64,000 nucleotides of DNA from Petrosia ficiformis (lineage: Eukaryota > Porifera > Demospongiae > Haplosclerida > Petrosiidae): NCBI GenBank assembly GCA_947044365.1, contig OX345642.1:1016001-1080000 (forward strand), in the 5' to 3' direction. This document shows, piece after piece, positions 11,595-22,505 of this stretch; within the stretch, counting starts at the first letter, position 1, and the number at the start of each line of letters is the position of its first letter. The notes beneath the pieces were generated by a model. The model was not told the origin of the DNA. It did no database searches and saw only the letters and a list, made by a program, of their open reading frames with translations. The position numbers and the translations under genes were made by a program.

Positions 11595-11857
11595 CTAAAT
11601 GAATGAAGAAATGATAGCTACAGTTATAATCTGGACCTGTTTTTATATATTATTATGATGTATGAACATATGTATTAAGTATATCAGTATGCAATTACGT
11701 AAACAAAATGTGACTTGAGAATCTGTTCAGATGATATATCATGTGATAGACTATTGGTGTGACTAGTATGTGATCTCTGGTGATCTGAATATTACACTAC
11801 CCGCTCATATCTTATTGATATTTATTCAGAAAGTAAGGTAGGAAGAATGACACATTG

Positions 11858-11975
11858 ACACCTCATTAATATTCATGTAAACGCCATGCCTCTGACCTAT
11901 GTATTTGTATGGTCTGTGCTAATAAATGAGTAGGAAGCATGGTAAGTATGAACATTAACAAGGTACTAATCTTTT
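11858..11975. mobile_element. Foldback MITE, copy a
   Basis: The arms CACCTCATTAATATTCATG and the reverse complement of GAACATTAACAAGGTACT pair around a short centre. The same palindromic element recurs at 33396-33563 and 34687-34795. The ATG followed by GTAAGT inside it mimics an exon end but belongs to the palindrome. Confidence 0.65.
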
Positions 11976-13133
11976 CACTTGATCTCTAATTTATTTATAA
12001 AAATCAAAGTAAATTTATTGAAGTAATGATTATTATCTCTATTTAGGGCTCTCAATCTCCACAAAGAGTCAAATAGTTATACAAGTTGAATGGAATGATA
12101 TATCAAATTCTAGACCACAGATTATATGGAAGTGATGGATAAGAGGGAATGAGTATATTTGAGAGTGCTAAATGGAGTACTGATAATTCCATGATATTAT
12201 TGTTCATTAGTTTTGTATATACAAGTTAAAAATTTATCTTTTCTTTTGTGACCTGATAATATTGTAGCTGTGATGATTCATGTGTAATAATAGAATGTTA
12301 CCTTATTAGGAATAAAATATTAATTTCATCATTCTATAATTAGACAGCAACTGTAGTTTGTTGTTTTCACAGAGGAAAGAAAGGTTTGTTACTTTCCTAA
12401 TATTTTAAAATCTAATTAACTAGTAAATGTTTATTCTTTTACTGTAGAAAAAAAGCTTGACATTCTCTTGATCTGTTTACTGATCAGTCAGATATTACTC
12501 ATTTGCCTGAAGACTAATAAACTCATTTACAAGTAAGCACAGCTTGTGTTAGATATTATATTCACTAGTCTCCTGTTGAGTGTCAGTTTTTACAAAACCA
12601 GAGCTTCATTTAGGGGAAGAGTTCGGGAGCACTGATTTGTTAGATAGAATCCCCCCCACCAGTGAAACTACATAGGTTGCCAATAGGCACAGCACATGAG
12701 CCCTGTACATTCCCCACAAAAATCTTCAACTTTTGTCCTCTCTTGATAAATACAGCCTTGGCAAACCATATAATTGTAAAGTTAATACTGCTGTACATGT
12801 ATTACATTGCAGAGTTAGAAATTATCAGAGAGTACGGCAGTACTCTCTATTTAGAGATAACATGGAAAAAATGGCTGCCCATATATTTTATATAATATTA
12901 TTTATAATAATAATATATATAATTGTAATTACATGTTATATTGCAAAAATGAACAATTGTACTCCAACTGAGACACGTCTATACTAAAGCTCATTATGTA
13001 AAATTATAACTAAAATATAACACTAAATGTCACCTTGACTTCAGAAAAATGTCCAACAATCTTTTTACCTTCTCATTTCTTTTTTGTGTAAGTCAAATTT
13101 CAATCCACAGCTTCATTATTGAGTTGCAATATA

Positions 13134-13541
13134 CACTGCAAAAACAAAATAGTTAAAATAACTTAGTACAGTTGCAAGGATTTAACCATTAGTTGGTTAG
13201 TATACCACAGATACTTTGTACTGATTATACTCATTTATAATCAAAGCTATATATAATTTCAGGATGCTGTATACTTATATTTCATGTCAAACATTTAGTA
13301 TAATTTATACTAAAATACATGTAATTGTATCTGGCCATCAGAAGGGTTTGGAAACCCAAAAATACATAATTTAACTTATACCTTTCAATACTTGGTACAC
13401 ATTATGTCGTAGCAACATCATGCATGTAGCCACAACATTCTTTATGACAATTGACAAACTAAATTAAAACTCGTGCTATTCTTTGCAACTGCATGTACTA
13501 ACTAATAAAATGGTTATTTTAACAATTTAATTTTTGCAGTG
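13134..13541. mobile_element. Tc1/mariner-like MITE (408 bp)
   Basis: The ends are CACTGCAAAAA and TTTTTGCAGTG, flanked by TA on both sides. Inner arms continue imperfectly (AAATAGTTAAAATAAC against GTTATTTTAACAATTTAA). Terminal CACTG with a TA target is the pattern of Tc1/mariner-derived elements. There is no transposase frame. It lies in an ~825-bp stretch absent from the paralogous flank of copy 3. Confidence 0.7.
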
Positions 13542-14794
13542 TATTTGTTATAGGTACTCTATAAAATTATGTTCTCAAGCCACAAATAGCTTCCCACACT
13601 AATAGTTAACGAGCCAAATGATTGTTCTGTGCAAAATATTGAGTTTGTTTACTAATTACTTAATGATGCAAATCATTGTTCATGGTTAATTACTACTGTG
13701 GGTACATTCCTCATAACAAGCCTATGTACTTCGTAAATAATGTAAATAAAGTTTTCAGTATACTTTAAATAAATATTAAGACTATGAATACTTATATATG
13801 GTTGTGTACTCCAGGTAGCATACAATGTAGTTCACCAGCAAAAGTTTACTCTTATTGGCCATTCATATTCAGCAACAATTTGAACACTGAAATTATTACG
13901 AAACATAATATAGCGAATAGATTTGGTTGAAATAACAAATCTATTTTTAGAGTGTAATCATGTATTATTCTTATGACATTAAACTATACACTGTAGTATG
14001 TATAAGTTATTACTCTATAGTAACATCTGTTGTATTCACAGATGGTAAATTGAGAATACTAATAATACGCCACAGGTTGTACCTATATTACTATGCTACA
14101 TAATTATATAGCTATGATGTGTTAATATGTTACCATATGCATTATGTTATGACATATACTTTATATACTAGTCAATATATAACAAGATCAAACGAACTGT
14201 GACTTGTAAATATTACCTAGCAGGAAAAACAATTCAACATTGATGAAAATAGAATTGCATTGAAACTCCTGTAACATACTGAAGGTTAAAATAATGTATT
14301 ACTTTTTACAGTGATACAACCTAATTTTGAGGTCATCGTGAATGTGTAAAGAATTTAAGTCTTTGATTCCAGTGTTGCATCTGCAATATTTTAAAATGCA
14401 AACAAAATAATGATACAAAATGGCAAATATTGTTAAATACTGTGAAGAAACAAAATAGGGATGATATTAGATAAAAGTAAGGTATCTCTTATGTTCCAAC
14501 TTCCAAGCAATATGAAGTTTCTTTAATTGTATTGTTTCTTTAATTATTTCTTCATTTTTTAATATATTTGACATCCTAAAATTTCACATGTACATATGCA
14601 TGCATGTGATGAGAAAGGGTAACATTTTAGTTCAGATAATAATTGACTACTTCATTCATTACATCAGATCATTGAACACCATTAATCTTGTAGAAAATCC
14701 TGGTAGTAATTATGGTCATATATGATCTTTAATTATTAATATTGCAAACTGACATTGGAATTCAATTGATTGTAGTATTTATCTTCTTCCACAG

Positions 14795-14838
14795 GAGTAC
14801 TGAAGACAAGGTTAACTGAATCAAGTTAAGAGTACAAA
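14795..14838 (+). promoter_or_regulatory. 5'UTR exon start of ankyrin copy 2
   Basis: A pyrimidine-rich tract ending TCTTCTTCCACAG gives a strong splice acceptor 44 bp before the start codon. It is conserved at copy 3 (acceptor before 38057), so the mRNA probably has at least one upstream non-coding exon, which I could not locate. Confidence 0.6.
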
Positions 14839-17800
14839 ATGTCAGGTTATATTTCATTAGTTTCAAAACCTTTGGTACATCAACTAGATGAATACTTATC
14901 TCCATTAGTACATTGGCAAACATTTGGTATCCATTTACCATGCATAACTAACAGCACAATTGAACAAATTGAAGCTGATCACCAGGGTACCGAACGTCGA
15001 AAACTTGCGCTATATGCGAGATGGCTAACAGAATATTCGGATGCAACATGGGACCATGTTTATGATGCTTTGAAAAAAGCAAGGCAACACGAACTAGCTT
15101 CAGTTCTGCAAAGGAAGCTTCTGGTAAGTCGCTCAGCAAAGCAGCTTGAAGTGGAAGAGAAAAAGGTTGAAGTTAAAACTGACACAGCAGATGAAATAGC
15201 TACGCAGATTGTGGGGCTTCACAAGAGATTTGCACTATTGGAAACAAACATCAAGGATACACTTGAGACAGCTATTACCGAAGGCCAGATAAAGATAAAA
15301 AATATTGCACGATACCTCGAGCGACACCTTGAAGATGAGCAGTTGGTATTAACTGATGCAAGAGATATCGATGATCTATTTCACAAGCTTCGTCCGTATT
15401 ACTCGTATTTAGAGTGTGAACTCCTGGAAGAAATAGTCAACCAGTTTGTTCCAGGTGAATTTCAGACTGAGCTTAAAAAATATCTTTCTGATGTAGAAAC
15501 ATTTGAAACATTAACGACATTACAAGAGCTCAAAGATGCTATTGAGCAAGCATTACTACCAACACAAAGTGTCACTCCTTCTACATGCGAAGTTATTCTG
15601 AAAGTAAGTATGCGTTGGAAAAGAGAAACTAAGAAATGCTTAAATAAACTTTTAGAACATATCTTCTCTGACAAAATTCATCTTCTGAATCAAATCCGAA
15701 TCACAGTAGGAAGCATGTGTATCAGGTTTCTAGTTCCAAAGTCTCAAGTTGAGATGTTAATAGCGTTAGCAACAAAGCACATGAAGTTTATGTATCTTCT
15801 TGGTGTGTTTGAAATGATGATTAATGACATACCAGTTTTAATGGAAAATGAAAACATGAGCTTTGCATTTGATTCAGCTCTTCTAGAATCATCACAGTCT
15901 GGTAATAATGAAGCAGTTCAGTTTCTACTAGACTTGGGAGTTAATGTAAATTATAGTAATAGTGAGGGAAAGACAGCACTAATGTTAGCATGTCAGGCTG
16001 GACATGAAGAAGTTGTACAAACACTGGTATCAGCAGAGGCTGACGTAAATCTTCAGGATAGTGCAGGGCAAACTGCACTGATGCTTGCTGATGGATATGT
16101 TGGCATTGTTCATCGCTTGCTATTAGCTAAAGCTGATCCAAACCTACAACGAAAAGATGGCAACACAGCTTTACATATTGCTTGTTATAAAGGTCAAAGT
16201 ATACTTGCAGAATTACTATTGAGCTTTGGTGCCACATTTGTCATTCCAAATACAAAGGGTGACACAGCATTTTTAGCTTCAGTTAGAGGGAATAATACTG
16301 AAATTCTTAAGCTTATGCTTAATTCAATTCCACGTTCTCCTTTTATAGTATCTTTAGGAGTAGTCTATGCATGTAGATTTGGACATTCAGCTGTTTTCAA
16401 TCTATTCACAAAACAACTAGAATATACCACTCAAATAGCAAATTTTTTTATCTCTTGTGCTGAAGGAGATATTGGATCTGTTGTACAACACATCATGGAA
16501 TTCAACATTGATCCTAACACTACACTAATATCAGGTATTACTCCTCTTATGATTGCCTCATCGTTTGGAAATGTTGACGTGTTTGATTGTCTTATAGAGG
16601 CTGAAGCTGATGTTAACAGTACTGACCAGGATGGTTATTCACCATTAGCATATGCTATTACAGGTAATACATCCCTTCATATCGTACAGCATCTTCTTGA
16701 AGCTGGATCGAATCCTAATATTCTAGTAGGAGGTGTAACAAGTGTGGAAAGAGCCAGAGAGAGAGGAGAACAAACAATTTGTGATCTACTTCTCAAGTAT
16801 TCAGCTCTTCACTTATATAAGAGATTTATACATCTAGTAGACAGAATACAAGAAGGCATCGATACTTTAATTAATCAAAGGGGGATAGACACTATATTCC
16901 AAATCACTCGAAAGCTTGAAGTAAATTTTTATCTCACAGGATTGACATCTGAAGTACTGACTAGCATTGCTTTACTCAATCAGTTAACACCATATTACGA
17001 TTTTCTAAATTTTGAAATGCTTGTTATGATAGTGAGAGAATTCCTTAAAGGTGATATTGAGAATGAACTGGAGGAGTATCAGGTGATGGCTACAAATTTT
17101 GAGGAGTTGGTAGAAATACAGAAATTTAAAGATGTCTTGTCACTTGTCCCTCAACAAGAAGTGACTACATGTTCCGAACTGACTTTTCAACTCAGAAAGC
17201 AGTGGGGTAACTTAACACTAAAGAGTCTCCGTAGACTCTATTCCTACTTATTCTCTGACTGTCAAATGTACCCTAGTCACATGACAGTAGATGTCACCAC
17301 AGAAGCACCACATATCAAATTCCTGATACCAAAGTCTACACAGATAATAGAAGATCTTACACCAGAAGAAGCTAAGAAGAAATCATTTATGTGTCTTCTT
17401 GGTGTGATTATAATGATGATCGATAGTGTGCCAGTTTTAACAGCAGATGAGCACAAGAATTTCACCTTTGATTTAGCTCTTCTAGAATCATCACAGTCTG
17501 GTAATAATGAAGCAGTTCAGTTTCTACTACACTTGGGAGTTAATGTAAACTATAGTAATAGTGAGGGAAAGACAGCACTAATGTTAGCATGTCAGACTGG
17601 ACATGAAGAGGTTGTACAAACACTGGTATCAGCAGAGGCTGACGTAAATCTTCAGGATAGTGCAGGGCAAACTGCACTGATGCTTGCAGATGGATATGTT
17701 GGCATTGTTCATCGCTTGCTCTTAGCTAACGCTGACCCTAACCTACAACGAAAAGATGGCAACACAGCTTTACATATTGCTTGTTACAAAGGTCAAAGTA

Positions 17801-20682
17801 TACTTGCAGAATTACTATTGAGCTTTGGTGCCACATTTGTCATTCCAAATACAAAGGGTGACACAGCATTTTTAGCTTCAGTTAGAGGGAATAATACTGA
17901 AATTCTTAAGCTTATGCTTAATTCAATTCCACGTTCTCCTTTCATAGTATCTTTAGGAGTAGTCTATGCATGTAGATTTGGACATTCAGCTGTTTTCAAT
18001 CTATTCACAAAACAACTAGAATATACCACTCAAATAGCAAATTTTTTTATCTCTTGTGCTGAAGGAGATATTGGATCTGTTGTACAACACATCATGGAAT
18101 TCAACATTGATCCTAACATTACACTAATATCAGGTATTACTCCTCTTATGATTGCCTCATCGTTTGGAAATGCTGACGTGTTAGATTGTCTTCTAGAGGC
18201 TGAAGCTAATGTTAACAGTACTGACCAGGATGGTTATTCACCATTAGCAAATGCTATTACAGGTAATACATCCCTTCACATTGTACAGTGTCTTCTTGAA
18301 GCTGAAGCAAATCCCAATATTCTAGCAGGAGGTGTAACAATTTTGGAAAGAGCCAGAGAGAAAGGAGAACAAACAATTTGTGATCTACTTCTCAAGTATT
18401 CAGCTCTTCACTTATATAAGAGATTCATACATCTAGTAGACAGAATACAAGAAGGCATCAATACTTTAATTAATCAAAGGGGGATAGACACTATATTCCA
18501 AATCACTCGAAAGCTTGAAGAAACGTTTCGTGTCACAGGATTGACATCTAAAGTACTGACTAGTATTGATTTATTGAATCAGTTAACACCATATTATGAT
18601 TTGCTACATTTTGAAATGCTTGTTATGATAGTGAGAGAATTCCTTAAAGGTGATATAGAGAATGAAGTCGAAGAGTATCATCTGATGGCTACAAACTTTG
18701 AGGAATCAGTAGAAATACAGCATTTCAAAGATGTCTTGTCACTCATACCTCAACAAGAGGTGATGACCCCCACTTCATGTTCCGAACTGACCTTTAAACT
18801 CAACAGACAGTGGGGTAACATAACACTAAAGAGTCTCCGTAGACTGTATTCCTACTTATTCTCTGAGAATCAGAAGTATCTCAGTCACATAACAATGCAT
18901 ATTGTAGAAGAGGTACCATATATCAAATTTTTGATACCAAAGTTGTCACAAGTAGTAGGATGTCTCATATCAGAAGTAATACAGAAGAGAAAATTGATGT
19001 ATCACCTTTGTGTGATCGAAATAATGCTTGATAATGTACTGGTATTAACATTAGACGAAATCAAAAACTTCACTTTTGATTCAGCTCTTCTAGAATCATC
19101 ACAGTCTGGTAATAATGAAGCAGTTCAGTTTCTACTAGACTTGGGAGTTAATATAAACTATAGTAATAGTGAGGGAAAGACAGCACTAATGTTAGCAAGT
19201 GAGGCTGGAAATGAAGAGGTTGTACAAACACTAGTATCAGGTGGTGCTAACGTAAATCTTCAGGATAACAATGGATATACAGCATTAATGGTTTCCAAAA
19301 CAATAGAGATATTCTCATTACTTCTTCAATCTAATGCAGATATCAACATCTTCACACATAAAGGATTGACACCTTTAATAATAGCTAGTCAACTGGGTCA
19401 CTTATCAGTAGTTGAAACACTACTAGTAGAATACAACAATGATCCCAATTTTCGAACTAAAATAGGTATGACAGCCCTTTTGCTTGCCAGCTTGGGAGGT
19501 CATTACCAGGTAGTAGAAATACTACTCAAGAATGGTGCTGATCCTAATATTCGTGACAACGATGGATTGACAGCTCTTTTGCTTGCCAGTGGAAATGGTC
19601 ATTACAAGGTAGCAGAAATACTACTCAAGAATGGTGCTGATCCTAATATTCATGACAATGATGGATGGATGGCATTAATAGTTTCCAGTCAGAATGGTCA
19701 TCAACAGATAGTGGAACTACTACTTGCGAAACAAGTCAACCCCAATGTTCAAAATAGTAAAAATGGAAGAACAGCCTTAATTCAAGCCAGTAAAAATGGT
19801 CATTATCAGGTGGTAGAAATACTACTCAAGAATGGTGCTGATCCTAATATTGACATCAATGAAGAAGTAACAGCTTTTTCATTTGCTGTTCATCAAGGTC
19901 ATTACCAGATATTAGAAGTACTACTCAAGAACGGTGCTGATCCTGAAATAGGAGGCCAAATAGATTCAGTTTCAGTCGCTGCTATATTTGGTAACATTAG
20001 ATGTTTAAAAATTATTGAGAAACATACCAAATTGAGTTTTAAAAGCCTATCAATGGGATGGTACTGTGCTTGCAACATGGGTCATGTTCCAATCATTACG
20101 TTTTTGTCAAATAGGCTAGATATCGTTTCTGACCAAACAGATCTTATTGTTTCTTGTGCTGAAGGTGATTTAGGATCTGTAGTAGATCAGTTGATGTCTG
20201 GTAAGATAACACCAGATGTTCAGTTTGTTCATGGTGTCACTCCTCTCATGATTTCATCATCTTGTGGACACACTGATATAGTAGAGGCTCTTATTACAAC
20301 TGGTGCTAATGTTAACAAGACAGATCTGTTTGAACAGACAGCACTTGACTACACTGAACAAGCTAAACAAGATAAGACTCGACATCTACTATCACAACAT
20401 GGTGGACTGCATGGTACAGAGTTAGTCATCACAAGTATAACTCCAGAGGAACCTTCAGGTGAAAGTAACTTCTCGACTGAAGAAGACATTAGTAATCTAC
20501 AATCACCTGATACTACAATCTCTATAAGAAGGAAACAAGAATTAAATATTTCATCATTTATGAAATATCTTGAAGCCTCTATTGACACTCATTTTACTAA
20601 ACACCACTCTGGTTACACAAAAGATCCAATAACTAGATATACAAGTAATACGATCGATCTTGATAAATCTATCTTATCTTAA
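14839..20682 (+). CDS. Death-like domain / ankyrin-repeat protein, copy 2 (1947 aa)
   Basis: Single-exon coding region. Residues about 10-95 look like a Death domain: WQTFGIHLPCIT, IEQIEADHQGTERRKLALYA and ATWDHVYDALKKARQHELA follow the six-helix Death pattern with its two Trp positions. Helical modules without ankyrin pattern lie at about 118-350, 660-877 and 1195-1413, each ending in an LLGVFEMMINDIPVL-like segment. Ankyrin blocks fill the gaps, and the final array runs from about 1415 to 1857. The last 90 residues are Ser/Thr-rich (EEDISNLQSPDTTIS). The start is chosen because it is the first ATG after the conserved acceptor and opens the Death domain. Death domains recruit partners and ankyrin arrays bind ligands, so an innate-immune or apoptosis-type adaptor is inferred. 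No NACHT or caspase domain is present. AATAAA lies 80 bp after the stop. Confidence 0.93.
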   Translation: MSGYISLVSKPLVHQLDEYLSPLVHWQTFGIHLPCITNSTIEQIEADHQGTERRKLALYARWLTEYSDATWDHVYDALKKARQHELASVLQRKLLVSRSAKQLEVEEKKVEVKTDTADEIATQIVGLHKRFALLETNIKDTLETAITEGQIKIKNIARYLERHLEDEQLVLTDARDIDDLFHKLRPYYSYLECELLEEIVNQFVPGEFQTELKKYLSDVETFETLTTLQELKDAIEQALLPTQSVTPSTCEVILKVSMRWKRETKKCLNKLLEHIFSDKIHLLNQIRITVGSMCIRFLVPKSQVEMLIALATKHMKFMYLLGVFEMMINDIPVLMENENMSFAFDSALLESSQSGNNEAVQFLLDLGVNVNYSNSEGKTALMLACQAGHEEVVQTLVSAEADVNLQDSAGQTALMLADGYVGIVHRLLLAKADPNLQRKDGNTALHIACYKGQSILAELLLSFGATFVIPNTKGDTAFLASVRGNNTEILKLMLNSIPRSPFIVSLGVVYACRFGHSAVFNLFTKQLEYTTQIANFFISCAEGDIGSVVQHIMEFNIDPNTTLISGITPLMIASSFGNVDVFDCLIEAEADVNSTDQDGYSPLAYAITGNTSLHIVQHLLEAGSNPNILVGGVTSVERARERGEQTICDLLLKYSALHLYKRFIHLVDRIQEGIDTLINQRGIDTIFQITRKLEVNFYLTGLTSEVLTSIALLNQLTPYYDFLNFEMLVMIVREFLKGDIENELEEYQVMATNFEELVEIQKFKDVLSLVPQQEVTTCSELTFQLRKQWGNLTLKSLRRLYSYLFSDCQMYPSHMTVDVTTEAPHIKFLIPKSTQIIEDLTPEEAKKKSFMCLLGVIIMMIDSVPVLTADEHKNFTFDLALLESSQSGNNEAVQFLLHLGVNVNYSNSEGKTALMLACQTGHEEVVQTLVSAEADVNLQDSAGQTALMLADGYVGIVHRLLLANADPNLQRKDGNTALHIACYKGQSILAELLLSFGATFVIPNTKGDTAFLASVRGNNTEILKLMLNSIPRSPFIVSLGVVYACRFGHSAVFNLFTKQLEYTTQIANFFISCAEGDIGSVVQHIMEFNIDPNITLISGITPLMIASSFGNADVLDCLLEAEANVNSTDQDGYSPLANAITGNTSLHIVQCLLEAEANPNILAGGVTILERAREKGEQTICDLLLKYSALHLYKRFIHLVDRIQEGINTLINQRGIDTIFQITRKLEETFRVTGLTSKVLTSIDLLNQLTPYYDLLHFEMLVMIVREFLKGDIENEVEEYHLMATNFEESVEIQHFKDVLSLIPQQEVMTPTSCSELTFKLNRQWGNITLKSLRRLYSYLFSENQKYLSHITMHIVEEVPYIKFLIPKLSQVVGCLISEVIQKRKLMYHLCVIEIMLDNVLVLTLDEIKNFTFDSALLESSQSGNNEAVQFLLDLGVNINYSNSEGKTALMLASEAGNEEVVQTLVSGGANVNLQDNNGYTALMVSKTIEIFSLLLQSNADINIFTHKGLTPLIIASQLGHLSVVETLLVEYNNDPNFRTKIGMTALLLASLGGHYQVVEILLKNGADPNIRDNDGLTALLLASGNGHYKVAEILLKNGADPNIHDNDGWMALIVSSQNGHQQIVELLLAKQVNPNVQNSKNGRTALIQASKNGHYQVVEILLKNGADPNIDINEEVTAFSFAVHQGHYQILEVLLKNGADPEIGGQIDSVSVAAIFGNIRCLKIIEKHTKLSFKSLSMGWYCACNMGHVPIITFLSNRLDIVSDQTDLIVSCAEGDLGSVVDQLMSGKITPDVQFVHGVTPLMISSSCGHTDIVEALITTGANVNKTDLFEQTALDYTEQAKQDKTRHLLSQHGGLHGTELVITSITPEEPSGESNFSTEEDISNLQSPDTTISIRRKQELNISSFMKYLEASIDTHFTKHHSGYTKDPITRYTSNTIDLDKSILS

Positions 20683-20761
20683 CACTTATTTTAGTAAACA
20701 CGGGCCACATTACATGAAACGAAACATCCAATAACTACATACAAGTAACATGAACGATCTT

Positions 20762-20767
20762 AATAAA
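20762..20767 (+). terminator. Poly(A) signal of copy 2
   Basis: AATAAA 80 bp after the stop codon, conserved in position behind copy 3. Confidence 0.6.
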
Positions 20768-21053
20768 TCTGCTAGAAGATATCTTGACTATTCTGTTGGA
20801 ACTCATTTTACTAATCACTAATCAGATTTAAATTATCCAGTAACTACATACACAAATAACATAAAAAAAACAATTGATATCAAACACTTTTATAATTATA
20901 TACTATTCTTATTTGTACATTCATTTGTGGATAACATCACATTCCTGTATTACAAATTAATTGAAATAATTTTGATATTTAATTTGAGACAAGAAAGGGA
21001 TATTGCATAATAAAATGAATGGAGGAAATGCTGATGAAGCACATTATTATTGA

Positions 21054-21749
21054 CTATGTACTATTAAACTTAATTAATTCTTGAGTAGCCATTTTACATA
21101 ATATATTGAACTCAACATTTAAATGTTTTCTCCAGTACATGTACATTCTACCTCACACCTCAGCAGGGAAACAAGGACTAGATATACCTTGTAGTATCCT
21201 AGCAACAGATCTACCAGTAAACTTTTGATCTTCATGAATACTTAACAATGATCTGATATCATTTCTCACTAGAATAGCTCTCCTCTCTGTTAATGGTTGG
21301 TTCAGATGTTCATAAGGATCTATATGTAGTGTATGGAAAGTCTCTTCAGTGAGCTTGTCATTAAAATACAGCTGTAATAAATCCTTCAGTGAAGGGTTTG
21401 TAATAGAGTCACACAAGTGATTAGACATTGATGTGTATTTCAGTATAGAGTACAGCTGATACAATCTCTCTACTTCTCTATTCTCCCTCCTTTTCACTTT
21501 GTCCAATAGCTGTTGACATATCAAATCCTTTTCTTCATTACTAATATCTCTTGATCTAAGATGGAATGATGGGTTACCAAACTCCACCATTATATTACTA
21601 CTGGTAACAGTTAATTGACTAGTGTTATAATCATTGTATTGTATATAGATCTTGTAATACTTGATGAATAGTGGAAGAATCACAATGAAGAGTATCAGAT
21701 ATTTGAGTTAGCGAGAAACTAACTGATGTTGAGTGTTCACTGATAATAC
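21054..21749 (-). pseudogene. Broken copy of the RECQL4 last exon (relic B)
   Basis: The minus strand aligns over its full length with RECQL4 exon 15. Most of the reading frame survives (TNPSLKDLLQLYFNDKLTE, FTGRSVARILQGISSPCF), but a 4-bp insertion near 21643 shifts the start of the exon. The Trp codon after PAEV is TGA instead of TGG, which removes the final ~26 residues. The TTTAG acceptor and intron-14 sequence are kept to about 22028, where the duplication breaks off close to where exon 14 would begin. No helicase exons follow. Confidence 0.92.
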
Positions 21750-21869
21750 CTAAATGAATGAAGAAATGATAACTACAGTTATAATCTGGACCTGTTTTTA
21801 TATATTATTATGATGTATGAACATATGTATTAAGTATATCAGTATGCAATAACATAAACAAAATTTACA

Positions 21870-22028
21870 TGTAATGCCATGGTCATGTACGTATGTGTAT
21901 GCATTGTAGAAATACAAAGTATGTTTGTGAATGTATATTAATGTATATGTACGTATGTACATGTATGTATATATGTATATATGCATGCAAGCTATGTACA
22001 TAAATGTATGTTTCTGAACCTTCAATTA
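21870..22028. repeat. Low-complexity TATGTA-rich end of the duplicated intron
   Basis: Runs of TATGTATA/CATGTA correspond to the same kind of sequence in RECQL4 intron 14 at 49330-49480. The last shared words are TTCTGAACCTT then CAAT(T)A, which mark the breakpoint. Confidence 0.6.
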
Positions 22029-22505
22029 GATTCGGTATTGATAATTTCATAAGATATGAGCTCCAGAATCACCAGCTAGTGAATGTATGGTATTTATTAA
22101 TGAATAATGCTTGTTATCAGTGCAGTGCCATCTCAATTCGTCTGACAAAATGCAAACGTTCTCATTTTATGTAGGGAATTAGATTGAAGAATGATGAAAA
22201 TTAATTGTAGTTCAGTAGATAAAATGAAATAGGATTTGAAAAATAGTGAGTATAAACCATCATTGCAATGTTTTTTAATGATTTTGTCTCAATGGTACCC
22301 GGCAAATCCTTCACTTCACTTTGGGAGGAGATATCAGTATAACTTGAACTGTTCCTTCAAAGTAACCTATGTTCTTGTTTTATTGGGGATGATGTCACAC
22401 CACTGACTTACATACACATCATATATACATGCATACATTTCACAAACTAAATGGAGTAATTAATGATAAATTGTCTCACCAGAAGTGTATTTGTAATTAT
22501 AAATA
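22029..22505. other. Spacer, nothing recognised
   Basis: AT-rich sequence beyond the duplication breakpoint, with no supported gene or repeat. Confidence 0.4.

Larger units (their letters stand above)
11713..14838 (+). repeat. Duplicated 5' flank of copy 2
   Basis: This ~3.1 kb is collinear with 33228-38100 upstream of copy 3, apart from copy-specific insertions. Shared landmarks include GTGACTTGAGA at the left edge, the foldback MITE, CCTGATAATATTGTAGCTGT and the 5'UTR acceptor just before the start codon. The promoter should lie here, but I cannot place a TATA box or first exon with confidence. No coding region is supported. Confidence 0.75.

Noticed and set aside
11935..12062. Possible first exon ending ATG before GTAAGT, with acceptor TATTTAG
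   Set aside because: The donor lies in the right arm of a foldback MITE that recurs elsewhere; a short frame after it stops within ten codons in both paralogues.
12733..12987. Hydrophobic reading frame conserved at 35604-35798
   Set aside because: The two loci are recent duplicates, so similarity is expected. The differences I can see change the amino acid, and the hydrophobic part is just an AT-rich ATAATAATATAT run.
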